A stretch of 63,332 bases of DNA, taken from Enterospora canceri. Taxonomy: Eukaryota; Microsporidia; Enterocytozoonidae. Position numbers and translations under genes: made by a program. The stretch's first letter is position 1, and each line of letters opens with the position of its first letter. The DNA is taken from the NCBI GenBank assembly GCA_002087915.1, contig LWDP01000034.1, forward strand, positions 1-63,332, written 5' to 3'. Below are positions 12,817-21,600 of the stretch, in pieces. Under the pieces are notes generated by a model. The model searched no databases. It had not been told where the DNA came from and saw only the letters and a program-made list of their open reading frames with translations.

Positions 12817-12978
12817 TCATTCGTCAAATGGTGGTATCCCAAACCTCCTTTTGATCTTTATTCTGTACACACTGTTCTTGTCCTCAACACTGAACTTTGC
12901 TGGAACTGCCACGGTTGTATTCTCCTGACTCAGCGTATAAATCTTCTTTCCATTTTCATCAAGCCTGTAGTAAATCAT
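12817..12978 (-). CDS. NOP10: H/ACA snoRNP protein Nop10
   Basis: This 53-residue ORF matches Nop10, a core subunit of the box H/ACA RNP that guides pseudouridylation of rRNA in the nucleolus and supports the Cbf5 catalytic subunit. The family hallmarks are in order: YRLDENGKKIYTL at the N-terminus (family LDENGKRVYTL), then VPAKFSVEDKNSVYRIKIK (family PARFSPDDKYSRQRV), then KRRFGIPP at the C-terminus (family KKRFGLLP). Length is close to the usual 55-65 residues. CCC lies 2 nt before ATG. It sits 44 bp downstream of the EF-2 stop on the same strand. It is easy to miss because of its size. Confidence 0.9.
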   Translation of the reverse strand: MIYYRLDENGKKIYTLSQENTTVAVPAKFSVEDKNSVYRIKIKRRFGIPPFDE

Positions 12979-13022
12979 CAGGGTAAATTTTGTTTCAAAT
13001 CTATAAATCTAAATCAATCCAT

Positions 13023-15587
13023 TTATAACGTATCAAAATACGAATCAGCATCCAGCTTCGTGTTGATCTTCTTGTACTCTCGTACTTCTGCCACGGTCTT
13101 AGCCATCACCGACTCAGTTGCTTCCAAACTTCCTGGACACTCCGCATAGTGGTCGAATGAGAGAGAGAAGACGCTGAATCCCCTCGACTTCTCCCTCAGT
13201 GACTTGTTCAGCCCAAACGACGCCTGAACCGGCAAGAACGCCTTAAATGTCTTGTAGTTGTTTTCTAGTTCGAACTCGTCCACATATCCGCGTCTTTTGG
13301 TGATGACTCTCTCGCAGAGTGTTGCAAACTCCTCTGGGACTGTGACGGTGCAGAGAAACATCGGCTCATACAAAATTGGCACTGCCTTCAACACAAGTCC
13401 CCTAATGGCCTGCTCCACTGGCCTGACCATCTGGTTTGCACCCCTGTGAATTGCGTCAGAGTGCAACACCACGTCAGTGAGGTTGAATCTGCACCCTTTC
13501 ACTGGCTCCCCAATCAGGGGCCCTTCCTTCGTTCCCAGTTTCATTCCCTCGTAAATGTGGTCTTTCACCTCGTTCAGGTACTGAATTCCCTTTGAGTGGT
13601 CGACCATCATGTTCATTGGCTCCACTTCTGGTGCAAAGAACATGATCTTCTTGACCCAGTCGTCGTCGATGTTGAGCACCTCCCTGAATCGCTGATTCCT
13701 CAGCTTTGGATCCTTCACGTTGACCTGCTCTACGTTTGCAATGATCCTCTCGTCCAGTGGCTCACACGTCATGTAGATTCTGTTGTGCTTGTTCGCTGAC
13801 TTCGTCATAATCGGCTTCTCTACTTCGCCACAGAATCCCTCGTAGTACTTCACCTGTGGCTTCTCTACGGTGAATTCGCATTTTGCATAGAATTCACCCA
13901 AATCGTGCAAAATGATCTCCAAATGCAGTTCACCAGCACATGCGATGGTGGCCTGCCCCTTGTCGTTGTATTCGATGACACAAAGTGGATCAGATTTGCC
14001 CAGCTTCTCCAGTCCCTCCTTGAAGTGACTCAAATCCTGCGACCTCTTCGGTGCCACCGCCACCTTCACGACCGGACTCACCGAGAACTTCATCGTTTTG
14101 ATGTTGTATCCGTGTTTTACGGTCGTAATCGTCCCAGTCTTCTTCAGAAAGCCCTCTACTCCAACCAGTCCCACGATGTTACCGGCTGGACAGTTTGGAA
14201 TGGCAGTGGACGACCTCCCCATCATCACGCAGACCTTGGCAATGGTCTTCTGAGTCACATTCGGGTTCTTCTTGCTCTCTGGATCAGGAAGGTAGTTTGG
14301 ATTCTGAACATAAACCTTCATTCCTGGCTTAATGTTTCCAGATAGAACACGGCCAACTGCTACGAATCCATTCGATGCATCTGGCACCATTTTGGAGATG
14401 TAGATCGTGACTGGTGCATCGTCAGTTCCAACACAGTTCTTGATTGCCTGATGGGTCTCATCGCCCTGTGGCCCGGTGTAGAGGTAGTCAGCCCTGATAT
14501 TCTGGGCTGCATGTGGATTTGGCAGTTTCAGGACAATCTGCTCAAGCAGACACTCTGCTGCGGGCAGCCACGCCTTGAAGACGGCCGCAAAGAGGTTCTT
14601 TCCCTTTGGCTTTGCCTCCAAGTTCGCCTTTGAGAAGTCAATTCCAAACTGCTTCAAATACGCCTTGATTTCGCCAATCTTTCCATCAAAGCACCAGTCT
14701 TTCACCTTGTAAATTGGTCCCAGAACAAACATCTCAAATGGCGCCTTCTTCCCCTTTGGAATCTCTCCGCCCACAATCTTCTCAAACTTGTAGTCAGAAG
14801 CAAATTCGTCGTCGAAGTCGCAGTAGTGTTTCACAGACCAAAGCACCTTCGCAAACGCCTTCTCCTTGTCGAACGTGTGCGTTCCCTTGTGTTTCAGGTA
14901 GAATCTCGCAAACTTGTTTAGGGTGAATCCCCATCCCTGAAGCCCTGAGCAAAACGAGATCTCGTTCTCCTTAGGGCTGATTGACTTGATGTAGTCTCGT
15001 TCCCCAAGAATGCTCTCCATCTTGGCATTGAACATCTCAACTCGCTTCTTCAGCACCTCGTACAGCTCCCGCTCGCCGTATCCCAGCTCGAGGATCGCTC
15101 GATCCAACTTGTTCAGAACAAGGGTCGGAATTATCTTCTCGTCGATCGCCTGTCTCAGCACCGTCTCAGTCTGCACGCAGATGCCGTCGATGCTGTCGAC
15201 GACGACCAGGGCGCCGTCCGTGACACGAAGGGCGGCCGTGACCTCAGACGAGAAGTCGACGTGCCCAGGCGAGTCGATGAGGTTGATCAGAAACTCCCTT
15301 CCTTCGTAGCTCTCCTTCTTCGCATAGGCCTCCAGAATCTCCTGCTCGACGCTGAAGCTCATCGACACCGCAGTCGACTTGATCGTGATGCCTCGCTCCT
15401 GCTCGTCCTTCCTCGTGTCCATGTATCGCTCACCTTGCGCCTCCTTCGACGCAATTCGCGCCTTGATCAGGAGACAGTCCGTCAGGGTGCTCTTTCCGTG
15501 GTCAACGTGTGCGATGACTGAGATGTTTCGGATGTTCTTCGTGTTTTTCATCAGTTCGTGAATCTTTTCTGTCTGATAATCCACCAT
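13023..15587 (-). CDS. EFT1: Translation elongation factor 2
   Basis: EF-2, the cytosolic GTPase that translocates the ribosome. At 854 residues it is full length. The GTP-binding motifs are near the N-terminus: AHVDHGKSTLTD (P-loop, about residue 26), DEQERGITIKS (switch I), DSPGHVDF (G3), NKLD (G4). Domain IV carries SDAIHRGANQ, whose His is the residue converted to diphthamide; the methyltransferase DPH5 is encoded about 7 kb away. CCC lies 2 nt before ATG. Codon use is GC-richer than in the hypothetical genes, as expected for a highly expressed gene. No intron or break. Confidence 0.97.
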   Translation of the reverse strand: MVDYQTEKIHELMKNTKNIRNISVIAHVDHGKSTLTDCLLIKARIASKEAQGERYMDTRKDEQERGITIKSTAVSMSFSVEQEILEAYAKKESYEGREFLINLIDSPGHVDFSSEVTAALRVTDGALVVVDSIDGICVQTETVLRQAIDEKIIPTLVLNKLDRAILELGYGERELYEVLKKRVEMFNAKMESILGERDYIKSISPKENEISFCSGLQGWGFTLNKFARFYLKHKGTHTFDKEKAFAKVLWSVKHYCDFDDEFASDYKFEKIVGGEIPKGKKAPFEMFVLGPIYKVKDWCFDGKIGEIKAYLKQFGIDFSKANLEAKPKGKNLFAAVFKAWLPAAECLLEQIVLKLPNPHAAQNIRADYLYTGPQGDETHQAIKNCVGTDDAPVTIYISKMVPDASNGFVAVGRVLSGNIKPGMKVYVQNPNYLPDPESKKNPNVTQKTIAKVCVMMGRSSTAIPNCPAGNIVGLVGVEGFLKKTGTITTVKHGYNIKTMKFSVSPVVKVAVAPKRSQDLSHFKEGLEKLGKSDPLCVIEYNDKGQATIACAGELHLEIILHDLGEFYAKCEFTVEKPQVKYYEGFCGEVEKPIMTKSANKHNRIYMTCEPLDERIIANVEQVNVKDPKLRNQRFREVLNIDDDWVKKIMFFAPEVEPMNMMVDHSKGIQYLNEVKDHIYEGMKLGTKEGPLIGEPVKGCRFNLTDVVLHSDAIHRGANQMVRPVEQAIRGLVLKAVPILYEPMFLCTVTVPEEFATLCERVITKRRGYVDEFELENNYKTFKAFLPVQASFGLNKSLREKSRGFSVFSLSFDHYAECPGSLEATESVMAKTVAEVREYKKINTKLDADSYFDTL

Positions 15588-15782
15588 GTGGGTAAAAATT
15601 TGATAAAAATGCTAATACGACTGAATTAGTCAGACAGTGACGATAGGCACCACTGTCTTCTAACCAGTTTCTGATCAGTTTCTGATCAGTATGCCAGTTA
15701 TGAGTACTCATACCATACGATGGGTAATAATCACCAATTTTATATCACTAATCAGAGAAGAGACGCAAGTTGAACCCATTGA
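15588..15782. promoter_or_regulatory. Shared divergent promoter region of EF-2 and the HAD phosphatase
   Basis: These 195 bp separate the start codons of two divergent genes, so they must carry both promoters. They contain a short direct repeat (AGTTTCTGATC twice, about 15664-15687) and an imperfect dyad around GTGACGATAGGCACCACTGT. Each start codon has its own CCC nearby. The roles of the repeat and dyad are inferred only from position. Confidence 0.4.
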
Positions 15783-16835
15783 ATGAAGATGGGTGAGAAA
15801 GAGAGTACGAAGATGAAATCAGGTCTAACTCACCAGGAGAAGATGGCCGTGTACCACAACAGGATGCCCAAGAACTACGTTGAAATCTCTCACAGAAATT
15901 CAAAACTGCTTTTTGAATCAGAAATTGGTCAAAATGAGCCAATCTTCATCTTTGACATGGATGGAGTCGTCTACAACAGCCCTGAGCTCTTCAAGGACAC
16001 AACAGCCCGTTCCATCTCCAAATTCATCGCCCTAACCAACCGCCCTGAAGGCGACTACTGGAATTTGTTGAAGAAGTACGGTCACAGACGGACCATTTTC
16101 ACGAAGGAGCTGAATGTGACTGGACGTGAGATCTGCTGCGACCTCGAGTCGCCTGACTTCAGCAGAATGCTGAAGAAGGACGCTGCTCTGATCCACCGGT
16201 TCTCCACCATCCCCTATCGCACATTTCTGTTCACGAATGCCCTGAAGTGCAAGACGCAACAGGTTCTTGACCTGGTTGGACTCGAGGACTCCTTCCAGCG
16301 GGTATTCTGCATTGGAATGGAAGACAGTAGCACATTCATGAAGCCGAACATCGATGGATTCAGGTTCATTGAGCGGTATCTTGGGATCACCAACCCAGGT
16401 CAGATCCACTTCTTTGATGACAAGGCTGAGAACATCAAAGGAGCCAAGGATGCTGGNTTCAGCAGAATGCTGAAGAAGGACGCTGCTCTGATCCACCGGT
16501 TCTCCACCATCCCCTATCGCACATTTCTGTTCACGAATGCCCTGAAGTGCAAGACGCAACAGGTTCTTGACCTGGTTGGACTCGAGGACTCCTTCCAGCG
16601 GGTATTCTGCATTGGAATGGAAGACAGTAGCACATTCATGAAGCCGAACATCGATGGATTCAGGTTCATTGAGCGGTATCTTGGGATCACCAACCCAGGT
16701 CAGATCCACTTCTTTGATGACAAGGCTGAGAACATCAAAGGAGCCAAGGATGCTGGATGGAACGGCCATTTGGTAGCCAATGACACGATTTCACAGATTG
16801 ATGAAGCAGTGAGTAGTAGTTGTAGTAGTAATTAG
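15783..16835 (+). CDS. HAD-superfamily phosphatase, pyrimidine 5'-nucleotidase-like (SDT1/PHM8 type), with assembly duplication
   Basis: A haloacid dehalogenase-fold hydrolase using an Asp nucleophile. Motifs in order: IFIFDMDGVVY (motif I, DxD at about residues 58-60), FLFTNA (motif II Thr), MKPN (motif III Lys), HFFDDKAENI (motif IV DD). The pattern resembles yeast Sdt1, which dephosphorylates nucleoside 5'-monophosphates; the substrate here is inferred. The motif II-IV segment occurs twice because 299 bases are repeated around the n at 16457; the shift of 300 keeps the frame open, so the long ORF is misleading and the true protein is about 250 residues. CCC is 5 nt before ATG 15783; ATG 15789 is an alternative. 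The C-terminus runs into an AGT-repeat (SSSCSSN). Confidence 0.8.
   Translation: MKMGEKESTKMKSGLTHQEKMAVYHNRMPKNYVEISHRNSKLLFESEIGQNEPIFIFDMDGVVYNSPELFKDTTARSISKFIALTNRPEGDYWNLLKKYGHRRTIFTKELNVTGREICCDLESPDFSRMLKKDAALIHRFSTIPYRTFLFTNALKCKTQQVLDLVGLEDSFQRVFCIGMEDSSTFMKPNIDGFRFIERYLGITNPGQIHFFDDKAENIKGAKDAXFSRMLKKDAALIHRFSTIPYRTFLFTNALKCKTQQVLDLVGLEDSFQRVFCIGMEDSSTFMKPNIDGFRFIERYLGITNPGQIHFFDDKAENIKGAKDAGWNGHLVANDTISQIDEAVSSSCSSN
16158..16756. repeat. Assembly duplication 3: copies joined by n at 16457
   Basis: Bases 16158-16456 recur exactly as 16458-16756 (shift 300). Being in frame, it creates a false protein with a doubled phosphatase core. Confidence 0.92.
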
Positions 16836-16860
16836 TGTAGTAATTGTAGTAATTATAGTA

Positions 16861-16976
16861 GCAACCTACCACCCTAACTACCTATTATAACTACCACCCT
16901 AACTACCTACTACAACCCACCACCCTAACTACCTACTATAATACTACCACCCTAACTATCACCCTAACTATTTTCT
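16861..16976 (+). repeat. Minisatellite with about 26-bp unit containing ACCACCCTAACTACCTA
   Basis: Four to five degenerate units of roughly CTACCACCCTAACTACCTAY plus TAYAA lie between the HAD gene and the Sec13-like gene. The last unit abuts the CCC start signal of the latter. It contains CCCTAAC words like telomere sequence but not as a hexamer array. Probably a local slippage repeat. Confidence 0.7.
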
Positions 16977-17564
16977 GTTTGTTTCACCCATGTCAATGAA
17001 AACAACCGAAGTTGATTTCTCCACATTTTCTGGCCTGGACGTCGACTTCTTTGGAAAGTGCGCAGTTGCCTCATCGGCAGACGGAGTCGTGCGAATCCTG
17101 ACCGTAGCAGACGGGAGACTGTCGCAGAGGGAGGAGCTCCGTTGCCACGGTGGCCCAGTCACAGCAGCCAAATTTGCTGAAGAGGGAACTGCGATATTCA
17201 GCGCCGACTTCACCGGTCTCCTGGTCCAGTGGTCGAAGCAGGGCGGATTGTTCCAGAAGAAGTCNAACTATTTTCTGTTTGTTTCACCCATGTCAATGAA
17301 AACAACCGAAGTTGATTTCTCCACATTTTCTGGCCTGGACGTCGACTTCTTTGGAAAGTGCGCAGTTGCCTCATCGGCAGACGGAGTCGTGCGAATCCTG
17401 ACCGTAGCAGACGGGAGACTGTCGCAGAGGGAGGAGCTCCGTTGCCACGGTGGCCCAGTCACAGCAGCCAAATTTGCTGAAGAGGGAACTGCGATATTCA
17501 GCGCCGACTTCACCGGTCTCCTGGTCCAGTGGTCGAAGCAGGGCGGATTGTTCCAGAAGAAGTC
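16966..17564. repeat. Assembly duplication 4: copies joined by n at 17265
   Basis: Bases 16966-17264 recur as 17266-17564 (shift 300). The unit includes the CCC-ATG start, so the gene seems to start twice. Confidence 0.92.
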
Positions 17565-18444
17565 GGAGAGACGCGTTGCGAATGGCCCCGTCTACGACCT
17601 GGCCGTGACCACGCACATTTCGGGCGTAGTCTCCGTCTCGTGCGCCTGTGACGGTGGCAAAGTGATCAAAGTCGAGTTCACGAATGGGACTGAAACGAGG
17701 GTGGAGGAGGCCGTGGTTGGGGAGAGCAGCGTCCTCTGCGTCGACAGCAGCCTCGAGGCGGTGGTTGCGTCCGACCACGACGGCCGCGTCCACCTGATCG
17801 AGCAGGTCGGCGACTCGTTTGGCGACTCGCGTGAGATCTACGCCGCTGATTGCGAGATCACTGCTGTCAAAATGAGCAAAAAGAGCTGTTTCGATAGGAC
17901 ATTTGTGGCAGTTGGAACTGAGACAGGGGTGGTTGTGCTGGAGAAGCGAGACGGCCACTTTGTTGAAAATGGATCATTTCCGCTCTCTGGTGCCGTAGGC
18001 TCTCTCGCCTGGGCAGTAGGTGGATTCTCGCTCTCTGTCGTCTACGACTGTGATAAGTTAAAGGTGTACGAGATATCAGAAAGTGGCACATTTGAGGAGA
18101 ATGATGGGGTGGTAGTGGTAGGTAGTAATAGTANGATCTACGCCGCTGATTGCGAGATCACTGCTGTCAAAATGAGCAAAAAGAGCTGTTTCGATAGGAC
18201 ATTTGTGGCAGTTGGAACTGAGACAGGGGTGGTTGTGCTGGAGAAGCGAGACGGCCACTTTGTTGAAAATGGATCATTTCCGCTCTCTGGTGCCGTAGGC
18301 TCTCTCGCCTGGGCAGTAGGTGGATTCTCGCTCTCTGTCGTCTACGACTGTGATAAGTTAAAGGTGTACGAGATATCAGAAAGTGGCACATTTGAGGAGA
18401 ATGATGGGGTGGTAGTGGTAGGTAGTAATAGTAATAGTAGGTAG
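16990..18444 (+). CDS. SEC13: Sec13-like WD-repeat protein (COPII coat / nucleoporin), with two assembly duplications
   Basis: A divergent WD40 propeller most like Sec13, which acts in the COPII vesicle coat on the ER and in the Nup84 part of the nuclear pore. Matching segments: DVDFFGKCAVASSADGVVRI (Sec13 DYYGKRLATCSSDKTIKI), then HGGPVTAAKF (HEGPVWRVDW), then FSADFTGLLVQWSKQGG (CSYDGKVLIWKEENG). Later blades are hard to define. CCC directly precedes ATG 16990, but this start lies in the first of two copies: n at 17265 repeats the promoter and first 275 bp, giving an equivalent ATG at 17290, and n at 18134 repeats the C-terminal part. Removing both leaves about 284 residues, near the usual 290-300. 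The C-terminus ends in AGT-repeat-coded residues. Confidence 0.7.
   Translation: MSMKTTEVDFSTFSGLDVDFFGKCAVASSADGVVRILTVADGRLSQREELRCHGGPVTAAKFAEEGTAIFSADFTGLLVQWSKQGGLFQKKXNYFLFVSPMSMKTTEVDFSTFSGLDVDFFGKCAVASSADGVVRILTVADGRLSQREELRCHGGPVTAAKFAEEGTAIFSADFTGLLVQWSKQGGLFQKKSERRVANGPVYDLAVTTHISGVVSVSCACDGGKVIKVEFTNGTETRVEEAVVGESSVLCVDSSLEAVVASDHDGRVHLIEQVGDSFGDSREIYAADCEITAVKMSKKSCFDRTFVAVGTETGVVVLEKRDGHFVENGSFPLSGAVGSLAWAVGGFSLSVVYDCDKLKVYEISESGTFEENDGVVVVGSNSXIYAADCEITAVKMSKKSCFDRTFVAVGTETGVVVLEKRDGHFVENGSFPLSGAVGSLAWAVGGFSLSVVYDCDKLKVYEISESGTFEENDGVVVVGSNSNSR
17835..18433. repeat. Assembly duplication 5: copies joined by n at 18134
   Basis: Bases 17835-18133 recur as 18135-18433 (shift 300). 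The first copy ends inside the AGT/AAT microsatellite (GGTAGTAATAGTA), a plausible reason for the contig to break there. Confidence 0.92.
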
Positions 18445-18545
18445 TGGTAATAACAGTAGTATAATAGTATGGTAATAATTGTAGTATAATAACAGTAGTA
18501 TAATAATTGTAGTAATAATACTAGTTAGTGTTACTAGTTAGTACA
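18419..18545 (+). repeat. AGT/AAT-rich microsatellite crossing the stop codon
   Basis: Irregular runs of TAGTAAT, TAGTAG and TAATAAT begin inside the last codons of the Sec13-like gene and continue about 100 bp past its stop. The same kind of sequence ends the HAD gene (16807-16860). Confidence 0.7.
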
Positions 18546-18625
18546 CTACCACCACACTATATAGTGAAACTCTGGTGAAACTGTGTTTTAGATTTGTTTA
18601 ATAAAATTCCTGATATTTTTCTGGT

Positions 18626-21600
18626 ATGAATTCAGAGCACTTTATGCACATTGGACTGTGCTTGCTGCTTCTGGCACGCGCGGACAACGAGTCGGTCGCA
18701 GCTGGAAACCTGAGCACTGGTGGAACAACCGATGGCCGTGGGAACCTGATTGGGGCGAAGTCGATCTACCACGATGACGGTCGATTCCACCAGAATCTCG
18801 ATATTCTGAAGGGTGCGTTTGACAGGAGCTTCTCTGGGCAGGACGATCATGGAGCTGATCCAGCGGTTCATCCTGACGCCAGTTGAAGGAAGGACGCTGC
18901 AGGAGAACGCACAGGAGCACGGCCACCGTGAGCCACACACGCACTTCCAGGAGCATTTTGAATACGAACCATTTCCAAGCAGGGATGGGGATGGTAGTAA
19001 TGAAAATAGGGAAGAACTAACTGAAACAGGTGAGTTAGGTGAATTGGGTGAGTCAGGTAGGTCAGATGAATTGGGTGAATATGGTACTACTCATTCTACT
19101 ACCCATTCTACCACTCACAACCACCCTATACACCCCCTTGAAGAGAGTCACCGTATTCCAGCTGGATCAAACACGTCATTGAACAGTGGCCAGAAGACTG
19201 GTCCAGTTGCACCAGATGCGCCATTTACGAAGAAGGTCGATGGAAAAGAGAGACCTGGTCCAACTGAGGAAGACCACGAGAAGAAGGCAGAGCAGATGGG
19301 GAAGATGGACGAGTTCGTGACTGGAATGGGACAGGGCGCCTACGACAGGTCGATGGAGCGTGGGCTGCTTCCTGAGGAGGCTGAAGCAAACAGGGCGGCT
19401 GCTCAGTCGTACGCCAGGGCGTACGAGGAGTACAAGATGGACGGACTGAGCCCAGAGGAGGCGGACCAGAGAGCACGGTCGATATTCAAGGACATGAATT
19501 CGATAGCACCAAACGGGGCTGACTTGTTCAGTGACCTGAATACGCTTACGATCATAAACGAGTCGAGGGAGTCAGTTCCATCTGGGACACTTGGGGAGAG
19601 GTATCCAAGTGCGATGCTGGAGAGCGAGGCTGCGCATGCGAGGGACCGAGAGGTGAAGGAGGTCGAGAAGAGGAAGGACGCGGCCAACCTGGTTTCACAC
19701 GCATTGGAGCGAGACGGCGCCCTGAAGAATCGGATTCAGGAGGAGATGGCTGCGGTGGTGGAGAAGCTGAGGGCGCTGAGGCGGATGAAGGCGGACACGA
19801 TCGAGTCGCGGGTGGACTCGAACAACAACTCGCCTGGTGAGATCGAGGATCCGGCCGTGAAGGAGAGGCTGAAGACGGTGAGAGAGACGTACGGGCAGAT
19901 GGTGGCTGAGTCACAGGCGCCGCCTCGAAGGAGGAGTCTGAAGGACCTGACGATGCAGAACGAGAAGGACGAGAAGATGGCGGAGGAGAACAGGCGCGTC
20001 TACACGGAGCACGTGGAGGGGCGAAGGGCGGCAGCAGCTGCGCAGGAGCAGCGGGCGGCCGAGACGGCCGAGCGGATCGAGAAGGAGGAGGCCGTGGAGA
20101 GGGCGATTCCCGGTGGCTACGACAACGAGGCGGTGAACAGGACACTTTCTGAGTCGGCTGAGCAGAAGGCGAATGAGCAGGCTGAGGCGCAGGAGCAGAT
20201 TGACGAGGTTGTTGCGACTGCTGGAGAGACGGCCTACCAGAACGTGATGTCACTGGGTGGAAGTGTCGAGGAGGCAGAGAAGTCGCAGACCGAGGCAGCG
20301 AGGCTGAAGACCGATCAGATCAAGGAGGAGATGGATCAGAGGGTGGATGAGATCAAGGAGCAACTTGGGGAGCAGATGGATCCACAGACAGCCGAATCAA
20401 TGGCAAGGCACATTGTGACAGTTCACGAACTGAAAGAGGTGTTGAAGACGATAGAGAGGGGGGGGTCAGTTGATACTAGTAGTAATACTATTAGTAGTAA
20501 TAGTAATACTACTACCAATACTAGTAACACTACCAACATTACTAATAACGTGACTATTATCAGTGCTACGCCTGATGATGAGGGAACTGTTTCATTGGAG
20601 CATGTTGTGCTTACGCTACCACTTCCAGCAGATGCAGAGCCAACTCCACGAACAGAGGCAGACCAGCAGAACGAGGAGATCGTGGAAGAGAGGAGAGAGA
20701 CGTACAGGAATACGCGGGTTGATACGGGTGGGAAGCCATTCTACACCGGTCTACCTGAATTAGTGGGAGAAGATGGGTCTACCACAATTCTGAGTGAGGG
20801 ACTCCACAAAATAATAGTAGGAAAGGGGAGAATTGAGATGGACGAGAATACGGTGGAGCAGATGAGGAGCTTGGATCTGATGGAGAGAGATCGGCCCCAA
20901 CTGTGACAGTGGGGGAGGAGACCATTTCACTGGGAGGCCACTCAGCCAAGGTGGTTGTGACTGAGGGAGCAGCAGATCAGACGCCGTTTTCAGAGCTACG
21001 AAACTACCAGAGACCAGTGGTGAAGAAGAATGCGGAGGCATCCGACCTGGACGACAATGATCCAGTTGAGGCGGAGCTGATTGAGGCGTACAAGGAGATT
21101 GACAGGAAACAGGGCGAGGCCGAGCAGATCAGGGTGGACGTGTTCAAGAACAGGGACAACGGCAGGACCATTGTGAAGCAGGAGCCACTCTACGGGACGA
21201 CGCAGGTGCAGTCGATGGAGCAGGCGAAGAAGGAGGCGATTGGAAGAAGCAGCCTGAACGAGATTGCGACTGAGGAGAAGACGGTTGTCTTTGACATGCA
21301 GGAGCTGCCTGAGAAGAACAGCCCCGACGTGGGTGTCTTCCTGGCCGAGGCGGCGAAGTCGCTTGGGACTGCTGGGGTGGCCGAGAATAGGCCGTTTGTG
21401 CGAGTTGAGGAGAAGGGAGCCAGGGATACGCTTACGACGCATCTTCGAGTTCCAGAAACAACTGAAACAGCAATTCAGCAGGCAGTGAATAGGCAGGCAG
21501 CCTACGGAAACACGTCTAACAGGACTGAAACAGAGACAATGCGAATTGTAGGAAGACCAAGGAGTTCGAGCACGTCACAGACTACGACGACGACTCATTC

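Noticed and set aside
13258..15561. Many open frames on the plus strand opposite EF-2 (similar shadows opposite RPB2, MCM4, GlnRS and Dicer)
   Set aside because: They mirror GC-richer coding sequence, have no CCC start signal and no recognisable motif, and lie antisense to well-identified genes.
16032..16769. 245-codon minus-strand frame across an assembly duplication
   Set aside because: Antisense to the HAD phosphatase motifs and doubled by the artefact.
16861..16976. Interstitial telomere array, because of CCCTAAC words
   Set aside because: The unit is about 26 bp and irregular; no hexamer or heptamer tandem run.
16966..18433. A WD-repeat protein with real internal duplication of two large segments
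   Set aside because: Each repeat is exact, bounded by a single n and shifted by exactly 300 bases; this is contig overlap, not domain duplication.
19552..20253. 233-codon Pro/Ser/Arg-rich frame antisense to the PTP3-like gene
   Set aside because: Low-complexity composition follows from the Glu/Ala/Lys-rich coding strand; no start signal.
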